Shown piece after piece: positions 49,176 to 61,059 of a stretch of 64,000 nucleotides of DNA (within the stretch, counting starts at the first letter, position 1; each line of letters starts with the position of its first letter). The notes under the pieces are model-generated. The model did no database searches. It was not told where the DNA came from and saw nothing but the letters and a program-made list of their open reading frames with translations. A program made the position numbers and the translations under genes. Origin of the DNA: Heterocephalus glaber (lineage: Eukaryota; Chordata; Mammalia; Rodentia; Bathyergidae); the NCBI RefSeq assembly GCF_000247695.1, contig NW_004624843.1, positions 4,761,506 through 4,825,505 of the forward strand, given 5' to 3'.

Positions 49176-49424
49176 TTTTTTTTTTTTCAAACAGGGTCTT
49201 GAGGGCCAGGGATGTAGCTCAGTGGTTCCGCTGCCTGCCTCATAAGCACAAGGACCCGAGTTCGATCTCCGGTGCCAAAAAAAAAAGCCTCCCTCAAACA
49301 GAGTCTTGATACAACTCAGGCTGGCCTTGAACTGGCTGTGTAGCCCAGGCTGGGACAAAGTAATGGTCCTCCTGTCTCAGCTTCTAAGTGCATTAAAAGC
49401 ATGTGTTATCATGCTCTGCTCATT
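49176..49424 (-). repeat. B1 SINE split by an ID insertion
   Basis: CAAACAGGGTCTTGA before and CAAACAGAGTCTTGATACAA after the ID; B1 continues to about 49424. Confidence 0.85.
49202..49286 (+). repeat. ID-type SINE nested in a B1
   Basis: Full copy inserted in a minus-strand B1; TCAAACAG(G/A)GTCTTGA flanks. Confidence 0.93.
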
Positions 49425-49430
49425 GTGGTT

Positions 49431-49518
49431 TTTTTTTTTTTTTTGGTACCGGGGATTGAACTCCGGACCTTGTGCTTGCAAGGCAGGTGCCGGAACCACT
49501 GAGCTAAATCCCTGGCTC
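49431..49518 (-). repeat. ID-type SINE
   Basis: Full minus copy; CTCATTGTGGTTTT duplicated. Confidence 0.92.
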
Positions 49519-50182
49519 TCATTGTGGTTTTAATGTGCATCTCCGTAGTGGATAGTGATGTTGAACATCTTTTCGTATTCTTGTCATCTCTGGATCCTTT
49601 TTAGTGAAATATCTGCTCCTGCCTTTGGTCCATTTTCTAATTGGATTGTTTATTTACGAGCTTGAGAGTTCTTTATATATTCTAGTTACTAGTCCTCTTG
49701 TCAGACCTGGGAGAAGATCTGGTTAGCATCACCAGGTATGGGTAGGCGTATGTGACTGGCACCTAGTGGGTAGAGGCTGTGGATGCAGCCACACATACAT
49801 GTGCAGAACAGTCCCCGAATCAGGGAATTACCTGGTCCAAAATGTAAATGGAGCTGAAGATGAGAAACCCTGCCATATGCTGATGTCCAGAGGGACACAG
49901 GTGGGATGCCTAGCAAGACAGGCTGGGGGGTCTCTGTGCTCTCCATTCCCTCAGAGGGCTCCCTACCTGGGTAAGGGCAGAGTCCCCTTATTATTCTTGT
50001 CTGTTGTGATACTGTGTATAATAAGAGATATATACTTTGTTTCATTCCTGGTACAGAGCTCCTAAAATTATAATTTCCTGAGTAATACGGTGAGAGGAAT
50101 GTCTACTGTTCATGATCCGTTCCGTTCTACCATATATGAGTTGATGCTAATTAAGTCTCTCTCTGTCTGTGTCTCTGTCTCT

Positions 50183-50255
50183 GAGCTGGGGATGGAACCC
50201 AAGGCCTCATGCATGCTAGGCAAGAGCTCTTTCACCTTGCTACACCTCCAGCCCA
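50183..50255 (-). repeat. Old ID-like copy
   Basis: GAGCTGGGGATGGAACCCAA and GCTACACCTCCAGCCC. Confidence 0.65.
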
Positions 50256-50589
50256 CAATGAGGTGTCTCTTAGTGGACACCCAGACACCTTCAGCTGGTA
50301 TTTGTTTGCTATAGGAAACAGCCATACAGGAAGAGAGTCAGAGCTTTCCTCCAGGGAGGGACAAGGGCCAGGGGGCTGAGTTAATCCCAGTGACATGCTC
50401 AGTCCTGCCTGTGTCGTGGAGCCCAAAAGCAAGGGGTTCAGAGAGCTTCAGGATTGATGAATGCACCCATGTGCTGGGAGTGTAGGGCCCTAACTCCATG
50501 GGGACAGAAGCTCCTGTGTTGGGGACCTGCTGGGCCGCATCCTCTGTACCTCTTCAGTGGCTGTTCATTCATACCTTTTTTAATTAAAA

Positions 50590-50735
50590 AAAAAAAAGTT
50601 CATTAGCACGTTTGCAGCACATAATGATGGCATCCCTCGTGAGGAGTTAGTCCACAGACCTAACACATCTTCCTTCTGCTCACTTCCCCTTCTCATTTGT
50701 AAAAATCCTTCATACTTGTACGATCTTTATTCTAG
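50590..50735 (-). mobile_element. L1 3'-UTR fragment
   Basis: GTTCATTAGCACGTTTGCAG, the ATGATGGCATCCCTCGTGAG segment and ACACATCTTCCTTC match the same L1 3' end. Confidence 0.6.
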
Positions 50736-51503
50736 ACTGGTAATAGTAAAGTGTTTTCCTAAGTCCTTGGAGCAATTATAGCAAATTATCAAACCTGAGG
50801 GGATTGTGGGAACCCAATTTGTGGCCACGTCAAATGGGAGTGGAGTGGCGAGGGGACCCCCCTCCCTCGTCCCCGTCCTGTGACATGGGGGCAGTGTTTC
50901 GGGGCTGCCCTTAACTCCAGGTGAGTGCTGTCAGAACTGAATTCAGCTGTCAACACTCAGTTCATGCTGAGGACCAGAAACCTGCTTTGGTGTGGACAGT
51001 GCACTCTGGATTGGGCTGAAGTGTTGCAAGCAGAGAGCTCCTTTTTTTCTCTAACGGTGCGCACTTCTTAGCAACAGCTAATGTCCCAGTTAGGCAGCAC
51101 CTGTGGCCTCAGGCAGAGGCCAAACCACCCCTCTTCGCCAGCCACCTTCCGCCTGAACCTAAAGCCCACGGGTTCATTTGTCCCACGAGTGACATCGGCA
51201 CGGTTCTGAGCGCTGCGAATGAAACAGATGGCACCCCTGACTTCACAGAGCTTTTGTTCCAATGGGGACAGACGATAAACAAGGAAGGCAAAACTGCCCC
51301 TGGTACTGGAGTCTGGAGGGAGGGCAGGGGGAAAGGGTTTCAGGCAACCAAGGCGGCCGCTGCACCGAGTGGAGGGGGAACGTCTTGCCTGAGACCATGG
51401 GCATGTGAGACTTGATCTTCCGCCGATAATTTCTTCACTGCATTGTCGGATAGTTTCTTTGAGAAAAACTAGAAATGGAATGGGATTCAGAGTAGTTAGA
51501 ATT

Positions 51504-51590
51504 TTTTTTTTTTTTTTGGTATGGGAATCGAACTCGGTTCCTTCCCCTTGTGAGGCAGGCGGTGGAACCACTGAGCTAAATCCCCGGCCC
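51504..51590 (-). repeat. ID-type SINE
   Basis: Full minus copy; AGTAGTT(A/G)GAATTTTT duplicated. Confidence 0.92.
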
Positions 51591-51899
51591 CAGTAGTTGG
51601 AATTTTTAAGGCCACGGGTGTATAAAACCAAACTCCCAGAAGACCTCACCAGCTCACAGAGCATACCTTAATTCTTTTCACTTCCGCTCGCCTCCTTCCG
51701 CTGCGCAAGCCAGCTGCCTCTGCCGAAGGGGCCTCTTTCTGTGTGTGGCCTGTGGTGACACCTGGCCCCTGGCTCTGGGCAGCACTGGACTTTGTCCCAT
51801 CTGATTGAGGGAAGACGGCATCTTCTTGGCGTTTTAGTTTGAATTTCTTGAGTTGCCACTGAAGGTAAATGTTTCTATATGCTGATTATCCCGCGGCTT

Positions 51900-51928
51900 T
51901 TCAAAAAAACCAAAAAAACCAAAAAAAC
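51900..51928. repeat. (CCAAAAAA)n short repeat
   Basis: Three units of AAAAAACC. Confidence 0.7.
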
Positions 51929-52112
51929 TGATTTCTAAGTACTACCCAGAAATCACCAGCAGAGGGCAGCCATGCCCCACCATGCTGAGGTCGCATCATC
52001 CCGGGGCTGTGCAGAGCTCTTGAAATCTGCAGTTGTATGCAGAACTGTGTGTACTTCTGTATCTTCCTTTCAAAAGCTTTTAATTTTGAAATATTTATTG
52101 ATTCACAAGAAG

Positions 52113-52290
52113 TGGTGGCGATACTGGGGAATCAAACCTAGGGCCATTCTACCACTGAGCTGCATCCTTACCCTTTTTGCTTTTTAGTTTTGAGACAGGG
52201 TCTTGCTAAATTGCCCAGTCTGGCCTCGAACTTGTGATCCTGCCTCAGCCTCCTGAGGAGAGATTACAGGTGTGTGCCACCACACCCAGC
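52113..52290 (-). repeat. B1-dID-type dimeric SINE
   Basis: ATACTGGGGAATCAAACCTA unit then GAGACAGGGTCTTGCTAAAT B1 unit. Confidence 0.85.
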
Positions 52291-52898
52291 AATAAACCCA
52301 ATTTAAAAACATTCCTTGTTTTTAACTTTTTAATTTAAAATAGAATAGAGACTCAAAATATACAAAGCAGATGTACAGATGAATGAAGCATTTTAAAGCC
52401 AACACCCCAAATACTCTTGTGCCTCAAGAGCTAGAGGGTTTTGGCCATGTCCACAGCCCCTTGCTCCCGTGGCTTTTACATACCTTGGTTCTTTCATAAT
52501 TTTGTGACTTGAGTGTACATCCCTAGACACTATGGTTCAGTTTTGCCAACATAAAAAGTATCTTTTGCTTTTAAAGAAAACATGTACAGGTTCTCCTCCC
52601 TTCATCCCTTTCTTTTCCTCTCAGTTCATTTACTGAAGAACTCGGGCCGCTGACTGTAACATTTCCATCGCGTTTGCGTGGGTTGAGTTCATTGTGCTTC
52701 TCTGTGCTCTGCGGCAGCTCGATGTCAGCTATCTGGAGGCTTGATCAGACCTGCTTGTTTCCTTGGCAGGTGCTAGGAGGTGGGGTGTTTCTTCATGAGG
52801 GTTCATGACATCCAGGGGTCTCTCCTTCTGGGGTGTTTGTACCATTGATGGCGACTACCCACGTCCGTTAATTCACCAGGAGGTGTAAAGTGGTAATG

Positions 52899-52902
<4 letters not shown>

Positions 52903-52944
<42 letters not shown>
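52903..52944. repeat. (TG)n microsatellite
   Basis: A TG run of about 20 units flanked by TA steps. Confidence 0.95.
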
Positions 52945-52947
<3 letters not shown>

Positions 52948-53345
52948 TTCATTGTACTGGGATACAGATTTTTATTGCGTGTTAATTTTGTCACTGCACA
53001 CAATGTACAAGTAAACAGACTTTGGGACAGTAGATTGCAAGTATTAGGCAGAGGATGGAAACATGAAGGAGGTGGCACCTGTGTTTTATATAAAGTGATA
53101 GAAAGAACCTCAGCCACCACCACTACCAAATGATGACATTTTAAATCTGTCATCTCTTCTTCATTTATTTGCTGGAATTCTTCATCACCAGATGCTTCCT
53201 TCCATTTCTTGTGCATTTACTCAGAGGACAACTCATACAGGAGAAACAGAATAAATGCTTCCCTCTTTCCCTGTGTGCACCGGCTTTCAGGACAATAAGC
53301 TGCTCCCGTATTACCTACCCTCTGGAGGTGACTAACTCATGTTTT

Positions 53346-53439
53346 CTTTTTTCTTTTTTCTTTTTTGGTACCGGGGATCAAACTCAGGACCTTGCGCTTG
53401 TGAGGCAGGCGGTGGAACCACTGAGCTAAATCCCCGGCC
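53346..53439 (-). repeat. ID-type SINE
   Basis: Full minus copy with (TTTTTC)n tail; CTCAT(G/C)TTTTC flanks. Confidence 0.92.
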
Positions 53440-54394
53440 CCTCATCTTTTCAACATCATTACGAACCCATGGATTTAAATATATTTCGTGGGCCTGGATT
53501 CATTTCGATTGTTACTATGGTCAAAGCTCAAATCGCCTCACCCTTGGTCGGGGGGAGGTGGCTCCGGAGTCCCTCGGACCCAGCAGGGTCGCACAGCTCT
53601 GTGGTATCTGTCCTACGTGTTGAGATGGCCTCCTTTTGGACATTTTCTTCTCAGACCTGGAGTCAGCCATTTCTCCACGAAGCCCTGAATGTGCTTGGGT
53701 GAAGCGCCCCTTACGGCCACCCAGGACTCCACTGCGCTCCCTGTGGCCGGCTGGGGCGTTTTGGGCAGGCGGTCTCGGTGGACAGCAACAGCGGGAGATG
53801 CGATGCCTAGGGATTCACGCTGTTATTTTCAATTCAAATTTCAGTATCACAGGTTTTGTATTTAATCTTTCAAAAAGACATTACATCTGTATCTCCTTTT
53901 TTCCACACTGAGACCCTTTTAAGACACGGAGGATGATGGTGAAACAGGATATAATAATCCTAATGCTGTCCCACCAGAATAACTGCAGAGAGTTGCAGAG
54001 TTCTCGCCCCAATTGTCACAGCTGTTCTGCGTCAGTATTTCGAGCCCTGTGGCCCTTCACGGGCCCTTCCTTCCTTTCCAGCGCCACAATCGCGGTTTGC
54101 CCAGAAATGGCTGTGCGCCTTCAGCAGGGCGAGGCTGATCTTTAGTGAGGTCTCTCGGAAGCGTTCATGGCAGCAGTGTCCCGAGTTCTCCACATAGAAA
54201 GTCCTTCCTTTCGAACCTGGAGGTCAGTTTCCCGGGATATTAAATCCTTGGCTGGCATCCGCTCCCTTAGACGTGCCACACCTCTCTCTTCCTGTGCAAA
54301 GCAGTGCTGTTGAAAGGTCTGACGATTACCTCATTTTTGTCCTTTACAAGTTGCATGCTTCTTTCCCCCCGATACTTAAAGGGACCCCTCTTCC

Positions 54395-54461
54395 TTTTGG
54401 TGCTGAGGTTTTGCAGTTGCTAAGCACATACTGTGCCATTGAACTACACCTGCAGTCCCGT
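54395..54461 (-). repeat. Old ID-like fragment
   Basis: TTGGTGCTGAGG and ATTGAACTACACCTGCAGTC. Confidence 0.5.
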
Positions 54462-54907
54462 CCCCTTCCATACATGAATATTTACTAGGGTATGTCTTGT
54501 CTTGTCCACTCTGGGCCCATTTTCTCAGGTACAGTAATACTTATGTAACAGTATGGATCTGTTGTGTATCAGCTCCAATCCTTTCTTCCTGTCCACTCAG
54601 AAAAGCAGCCGGTGCCCTTTATCAGCTGGCCTGATGCGCAGTTTTGTCAGTAGAGGGCGCTGTAGGCACACTGGCGGGGGAAGGGCTTTCTCTCGAGTCC
54701 GCCCGCTTTCAGCGTCCTTCTGCCTTGCTTAGCTTCGCGGCGCCTGTGGCCAGCGACAGCGTGTGGCCTCTCCGTGGTCACTTGCTCTTGGCACCTTCGC
54801 AGTCTCAGCAGACTTCACCAGTGAGTCACGGCTGAGTCCCTCCGTCAGGTCTTGACCTCAGACCTGTGGGTTCCAAAACTCAAGGAGGGAAAGAGTAGTA
54901 TTTTCCA

Positions 54908-54995
54908 ATTTTTTTTTTTTTTGGTACCCGGGATTGACCTTGGGTCCTCGCGCTTGTGCGGCAGGCGGCGAAACCACTGAGCTAAATCCCCGGCC
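54908..54995 (-). repeat. ID-type SINE
   Basis: Full minus copy; AGTATTTTC(C/A)A flanks. Confidence 0.92.
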
Positions 54996-55363
54996 CAAGA
55001 ACAGTATTTTCAACAAATGGTGCTGGCCATCCACAGGCTCAACAAACAAACAAATCAACAAAGTAAGTTAGCACACCTACCTCACATCATAGATAAAAAT
55101 GAGCTCAAATGGGTCGTAGACATACATATGAGTTCAAACAGTAACATTCTTAGAAAAACACATGTAGTAAATCTTTGCCACCCTGCACTTGGTATGGCTG
55201 CTTAGGCATGACACATGACACCAAATGTCAGGCAGCCACAGAAGAGATATGTAACTTATACTTCAGCAAAGTGAAAAGCATTTCTGTTTGAAAAGATACC
55301 AACAAGAAAGTGAAAAGACAACTCACCAATGGGAGAGAAGAATAGCAAATTATATATCTGTTT

Positions 55364-55456
55364 TTTCTTTTTCTTTTTCTTTTTTGGTACTGGGGATCGA
55401 ACTCGGGTCCTTGCGCTTGTGCATCAGGTGGCGAAACCACTGAGCTAAATCCCCGG
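55364..55456 (-). repeat. ID-type SINE in L1
   Basis: Full minus copy; perfect GCAAATTATATATCTG duplication. Confidence 0.93.
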
Positions 55457-55666
55457 TGCAAATTATATATCTGATGGAGAACTGGTATCTAGACGATGTA
55501 AAGAACTCTTAGAACTCAGTAATTAAAAGAAAACCATTTAGTAGGGAGAGGCATTGAGTCAATGTGATTATCCATGTTTATATCTATAGAAAAGAAGATG
55601 TACAAAAGTCTAGCATGCTTGACATCATTAGCCAATAGGATAGTGCAAATCAAAATCATAATGAGA

Positions 55667-55770
55667 GCTGGGGATTTAGCCCAGTGGTGCCACTGCCTGC
55701 CTTGAAAGCGCAAGGTCCTGAGTTTGATCCCTGGTACCAGAAAAAACAAAAAACAAAAATAAAAAAAACC
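55667..55770 (+). repeat. ID-type SINE in L1
   Basis: Full copy with A box TAGCCCAGTGG; a (AT/CA)AATGAGA flank is visible. Confidence 0.9.
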
Positions 55771-55787
55771 ACAATGAGAATCTGACA

Positions 55788-55905
55788 TGGCAGTACACAC
55801 CTATAAGCCCAGACCTTGGGAGGCTGAGGCAGGAGGATTTAAGTTTGAGTCTAGTCTGGGTAATTTAGTGACCTAGCGAGACCCTGTAATAAAACAAACC
55901 AAAAC
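55788..55905 (+). repeat. B1 SINE
   Basis: CTTGGGAGGCTGAGGCAGGA and GCGAGACCCTGTAAT; inside the plus-strand L1. Confidence 0.8.
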
Positions 55906-56300
55906 AAAGCAACCACAGTGAGCTATCACTTCCTGCTCACTGGAATGGTTATAGTTAAAGGACAGTTAACAAGTGTTGGCGATGGTAAGGAGACACTGGA
56001 CAGCCTTCAGATGCTGCTGGGATGTAAAATGGTGCAGTCACTAATAGCCTGGTATTTCCTTGAAATATAGAGTTGCCATTTGACCCAAAATTCTGGTCCT
56101 AGGTATGTACCCTGAAGAACTGAAGCCACACGCATGTGCACACGCAGGAATGTCAGCTGTTCTTTCTGTTAGGGATGGTGGTGGTCAAGCATGGGTTAGT
56201 TCTGATTGGGCCTGCCAGGTCCATCTGCTCTCTGGGACAGAGTCATATTAGTCAGACTTGTGAGATTGATGTGTCAACCCAGGAATGCCAACTTAGTTCT

Positions 56301-56301
56301 T

Positions 56302-56339
<38 letters not shown>

Positions 56340-56340
56340 A
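56301..56340. repeat. (TG)n microsatellite
   Basis: TG run with one TTTG interruption. Confidence 0.9.
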
Positions 56341-57957
56341 AACATTTCTGCCAGAGGAATTGGAAAACTCCTGGCCTTGTAATCCACGAATTGTTTTTCT
56401 GTGGCTGACCGACATTTGGAAAGGCAAACCATAAATAGATTATTTGGGGAAGATGGAATGGGGCCAAGGAAATATGATGAATCGACTTCAAATGGTGGCA
56501 CTGGGTTGGCAGAGTGAGATGTAGCTGTCTCCTACAGGGGCAGCTTCTCCAGGGGCCAGGACTCCCGAGGCTGTGTCCAGGGCCGCTCCCTTGAACCAGG
56601 CTCTCGCAGGTCCCTGTGTGATTCCCTACGTGTGTTCCATGGCCAGCCCCCTACTGGAGGGTGCAGTCTTCTTCAAGCTATGTTTTTCTACCCACAGAGC
56701 TCCCAGCACATTCCAGGCATGGGACCATTCAAGGTCTATGCAATGTGCTTGCAAAGCTCTGCCATGTCCTTTCTAGGCTCTTTCTGGTAACACCCGGGAG
56801 GCAGCCATCCCCCATCTTCTGTATTCTTGGGGAGTTTGGGGAGAGTCTCGTAGTAAATACCAAGGAATGCTGTCAGACACTGGTGTCACTAATGCTGCAC
56901 TCCAGCCGGACCTGTGCTGGGGGACCTGCCCTGTGACTGATCCTGTGAAGACAGTGAGTTTGCCCCTGTATCCCAAGGGGACAGGGCGTCATTCTCGGTC
57001 ACCCGTGCCTGGGGGACCTCCCTGCACATGGGAAGGCGAGATTGTCAGGAAGTGCCCCAGCACAGGCATGGCAGGCTATAGGTGGCTGCCATTCTTTGTT
57101 TTTTCCTCCAAGAGGCAGCTGGGAGAGGGTTAAATTCCATGCATGAGGTGCTTATTCGGGGACCTTAGCCCTGACATTCTGTGACCATAAAAGGGCAAAC
57201 ACCCTTTGTCTCAGCCACTTGTAGCCTGGCCTCAACCACAATTTATATAGGCAAGTAATGCTCTACTTATTCTCACACTTCATCACTAGTGCATCCTGGA
57301 AGTTTATCTGGCACGAAAGCTTTCTTTTTATGGTCCTTAGAAGACACGTGACCCTACAGACAGGTCACAGGACAGGCAAACAGTGCTCCGAGACAACTAG
57401 CCCAACTCTCACCCAGAACACATTCTTTCCTTGGCTGAAAAGGGATCACAAGCCAGCTTCCTTTATAAATAATATGCTCCCACCACGGTGCTTATCCCCC
57501 CACTTCCTCCTCCTCCTCCCCTTCCTATTCTGCTTTTCTCTGGTCTTGAGGTGCCAGTGAGGACAGTGACACCTAGGAGTCCCCAGTCATCCCCCCAACC
57601 TAAGGTCACCTGGGGGTCCAGGGGTCCAGCAGAGCGTCCAGAAAACTGCGACTTCCCCAAGCAGAAACACGCATTTCCTGGAGAGCAGATGGAGTGAGAA
57701 GGACTCCAGAGCCACCTTGCAAACCCAGACCCTCACCCAGCTCCTTCGCTCTGTGAAAACTGGCCTGTCCCTTTGTGAGTGGCCCCTTCCGCTCTCCGCT
57801 CCTTACTTCCCTTCCTAACCTCTCACCTAGGATGGTCCTGAAATGCTTTGTGAGAACCTATCTGGGCTGAGTTGAGATCCGTATCTCCTCTTCAGGGGAA
57901 CCTCTTCCAATGAAAGCTTTTCCTGAAGCATTTTCTTGATTGTCAAACAGGGCAATG

Positions 57958-58051
57958 CAGCTGGGGATTTAGCTCAGTGGCTGTGCTGCCTGCTGCGCAA
58001 GCGCAAGGACCTGAGTTCAATCCCTGGTACCAGAAAAAAAAAAAAAAAAAG
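57958..58051 (+). repeat. ID-type SINE
   Basis: Full copy; TGTCAAA(A)CAG(G/A)GCAATGCA flanks. Confidence 0.92.
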
Positions 58052-58109
58052 TTCTGTCAAAACAGAGCAATGCACAAGAGGGTGTGTTTTAAGTTTTTGA
58101 TTAATTTTT

Positions 58110-58240
58110 TTAGTTTTTTGAGACAAGTTTTTGCTATTAGTTTAGGCTGGCCTTGAACTCACTATGTAGCCCAGGCTGGCATCAAATTCACAGTGATCCT
58201 CCTGTCTCAGCCTCCTGAGTGCTGGGATTCCACACCTGGC
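58110..58240 (-). repeat. B1 SINE
   Basis: GAGACAAGTTTTTGCTATTA, doubled unit, to CACACCTGGC; next to the L1 3' end. Confidence 0.88.
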
Positions 58241-58500
58241 TGTTTTTTTAAAAATAAATTTTATTTTGTTTTATCCCATTCCCCTCTCAAGCCCCCTCCC
58301 CTCCCTGTGTACAAAAGCTTTGTTTCCATTTTTCCCTCTATTTTCACTTTTTTCTTGTCATTTCCTTCCTTTTTCTCTTCCTCCTCCCTTGTTCCCCTTC
58401 CCATTTGAATGCTTTCTCCCCATTTCCCAACACCCATTATACATCTCAGCCTTTATTTCCACATTCAGTTTCTCACACCAGAAAAATAATGTGGTATTTA

Positions 58501-58533
58501 CACTTGATCTTAGCCAAAAGGCCGAGAAGCGAT
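58501..58533 (-). pseudogene. U2 snRNA 5'-end retrocopy (nt 1-33), no tail
   Basis: The minus strand is identical to U2 snRNA nucleotides 1-33 (begins ATCGCTTCTCGGCC, ends AAGATCAAGTG). A perfect 15-base duplication, ATAATGTGGTATTTA, flanks it (58486-58500 and 58537-58551). It is inserted in an L1. The related L1 at 47068-47080 shows the same target once, without the insert. Confidence 0.93.
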
Positions 58534-58978
58534 TATATAATGTGGTATTTAAACATGTATGTCCGATTTATTTCACTTACGAGAATGGTCTCAAGGTGCA
58601 TCCATTTAGCTATAAATGTCTGAAGCCCATCCTTCTTTATGGCAGAGTAGTACTCCATTATATAAAAAAACACACACCTTCTTTATCCACTTGTCAGTTG
58701 ATGAACATTTGGGCTGTTCCCAAGATTTGCCTATTACAAACTGTGCTGCTATAATAAACATGGGTGTGCATATATTGCTGTGGTATGATGGTTTTACTTC
58801 TTTTGGGAAGATACCAAGAAGAGGTATTGCTGGGTCAAATTGAACCTCTAGATTTAGTTTTTTTGGGAAATCTCTACACTGATTTCCACAGTGGTTGCAC
58901 AGTCTACACTCCCACCAACAGTGGAGAAGAGTTCCTTTTTCCCCACAGCCCCGCCAGCATTTGTTATTGGTTGATTTC

Positions 58979-59047
58979 TTTTTTTTTTTTGGTGCCGGGG
59001 ATCAAACTCAGGACCTTGTGCTTTCGAGGCAGGCAGCAGAACCACTG
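58979..59047 (-). repeat. 5'-truncated ID-type SINE in L1
   Basis: Stops inside the A box (ACCACTGA) and returns to L1 sequence. Confidence 0.85.
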
Positions 59048-59205
59048 AGTAGCCATTCTTTCTGGAGTGAAGTGGAATCTCAGTGTTGTTTTAATTTGCA
59101 TTTCACAAATGACCAATGATGTTGAACACTTTTTCATATATTTATTTGACATTTCTAATCTTCATCTGAGAAGTGTCTTTTTATTTCAGATGCCCATTTT
59201 TTTTA

Positions 59206-59244
59206 ATCACTTCTTGAGTTTTGGGTAAGATCAAGTGTAGTATC
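59206..59244 (+). pseudogene. U2 snRNA 5'-end retrocopy (about nt 1-40), diverged
   Basis: The plus strand matches U2 nucleotides 1-40 with about six differences and one missing base. The last 19 bases, TAAGATCAAGTGTAGTATC, are exact. CAGATGCCCATTTTT occurs on both sides (59187-59201 and 59244-59258) as the target-site duplication. There is no A tail. It is in the same L1 as the other U2 fragment but in the opposite orientation. Confidence 0.85.
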
Positions 59245-59425
59245 AGATGCCCATTTTTACAGAGGGTCTTTAAATTTGGGGGGGTCTGATGTTTTTGAGT
59301 TCTTTATATATTCTAGATAGTAGTCTTTTATCAGAATACCTGGCAAAAATTTTTTCCCACTCTGTGGTTTGTCTTTGCACTCTGTTGCTGTGCAAAAGCT
59401 TTTTAATAAGATGAAGTCCCAAGGG

Positions 59426-59507
59426 GAGGGGATTTAGCTCAGTGGTTCTGCTGCCTACCTCACAAGCACAAAGACCCGAGTTTGATCCCCAGTACAAAAC
59501 AAAAAAA
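59426..59507 (+). repeat. ID-type SINE in L1
   Basis: Full copy; AAGATGA(A/G)GTCCCA duplicated. Confidence 0.92.
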
Positions 59508-59815
59508 AAGATGAGGTCCCAGTTGTTGATTTTTTTGTAGTATTTCCCATGCAGTCTGGGTTTTGTTCATGAAGTCTTCGCCTACACCAAAGTCCTCAAG
59601 CACTCTACCTAACCTCTCTTCCAGCACATTTGGTGTTTCTGTTTTAATATTTAGATCTTTGATCCATTTTGATTTTAGGCTAATGAGTGGTAAAAGATAT
59701 GGGTCTATTTTCAATCTTTGGCGCATTGAAAGCCAGTTTTTTCAGCACTGTTTATTAAAGAGGCTATTTTTCTTCCAGTGAAGGTATTTAGCTCCTTTGT
59801 CAAAGATAAGGTGGC

Positions 59816-59901
59816 GGGCTGGGGATTTAGCTCAGTGGCACTGTGCCTACCTCAAAGGTGCAAGGTCCTGAGTTTGATCCCCAGTACCAAAAAAATAAAA
59901 A
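59816..59901 (+). repeat. ID-type SINE in L1
   Basis: GTGGCAC subtype with a poly-A tail. Confidence 0.9.
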
Positions 59902-61059
59902 AAATGAGATGGCTGAGTGTGTTTGGAGTTGTCTCTGTATCCTCTAGTCTGTTCCATTGATCCTCAGGTCTGTTCTTTTGCCATTACCATGGTGTTATTA
60001 TCACCGTAGCTTTGTAGTATAATTTAAAGTCAGGGATTATGATACCCCCTGCTTTGCCTTTGTTGCTCAGAATTGCCTTTGCTAGTCTAGGTCTTTTCTG
60101 TGTCTAAATGAATTTTAAGATTTTTTTCTTATTCTGTGAGATATGCTGTTGGGATTTTGATTGGGATTACATTGAATCTGTATAACAATTTTGGAAGTAT
60201 GGCCATTTTCACTATATTGGTTCTTCCTATTCAAGAACAAGGGGTATCTTTCCATTTTCTGATATCCTCTTCAACTTCCTTTTTCAGAGTACTGTACTTT
60301 CAATGTAGAGGTCTTTTACTTCCTTTGTTAGATTGATTACTAGGTATTTCATATTTTTGGATGCTATTGTGAAAGGGATTGTTTCTCTAATTTCTCTCTC
60401 TGTGAGTCTGATTCAGGTACAGGAAGGCTATTGACTTTTGAGTGTTGGCTTTGTATCTAGCTATGCCACTGAATTTGGTTATCAAATCTAAAAGTCTTTT
60501 GGTGGAGTTTTTGGGGTCTTCTGTGTAGAATATCATGTCATCCACAAATAATGACACTTTAACTTCTTCCTTTCCTAGCCTTATTTCTGTTATTTCTTTC
60601 TCTTGTCTAATTGCTCTGGCTAGTGTTTCCAGAACTCTATTGAATAAGAGTGGTGACAGTGGACATCCTTGTCTTGAGTTCCTGGTTTTAGAATGAAAGT
60701 TTTCAGTTTTTGTCCATTTAGTATGATGTTGTTGGTTGTTGGTTTTTCATAGTTGGTGTTTATCAGATTGAGATAAAGACCATCATCTATACCAGTTTTC
60801 TGTAGGATTTTTATCATGAATAGGTGTTGGACTTTGCCAAATGCTTTTTCTGCATCTATTGAGAGGATCATATGGTTTTTGTCCTTGGTTGTGTTAATAT
60901 AGTGTATTACATTTATTGATTTTCGTATGTTGAAGCATCTCTGCATCCCTGGAATTAATCTAATTTGTTCATGGCATATAATCTTCTTGATGATTTGCTG
61001 CATTCTCTTTGCCAATATCTTATTGAGGATTTTTGCATCTGTGTTCATTGGCACACCCG

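Larger units (their letters stand above)
48680..49735 (-). mobile_element. Older L1 3' fragment, minus strand
   Basis: It has L1-like 3' sequence (CACATTCCATCCTCACCAGC near 49050; GAGTTCTTTATATATTCTAG near 49666-49685), more diverged than the neighbouring L1. A B1 and two ID copies are inserted in it. Confidence 0.7.
55000..56165 (+). mobile_element. L1 ORF2 3' fragment, plus strand
   Basis: Typical L1 phrases occur in order: AAATGGTGCTGGCCATCCAC (55014), AAAAATGAGCTCAAATGGGT (55095), the TAAAATGGTGCAGTCACTA block (56026) and ATAGAGTTGCCATTTGACCC (56069). Reading frames are broken, and ID and B1 insertions interrupt it. Confidence 0.75.
58250..61050 (-). mobile_element. L1 (LINE-1) 3' part, minus strand
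   Basis: On the minus strand, 61054-60620 is open and encodes the reverse-transcriptase core of L1 ORF2 ([18 protein letters not shown] at the start, the IDAEKAF motif, then [11 protein letters not shown]). Downstream of this, ORF2 continues to about 58.5 kb with many stops. The 3' UTR is the C/T-rich plus-strand sequence near 58.25-58.45 kb. The 5' end breaks at about 61050. Three ID SINEs, two U2 fragments and other small changes interrupt it. It is inactive. Confidence 0.88.
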
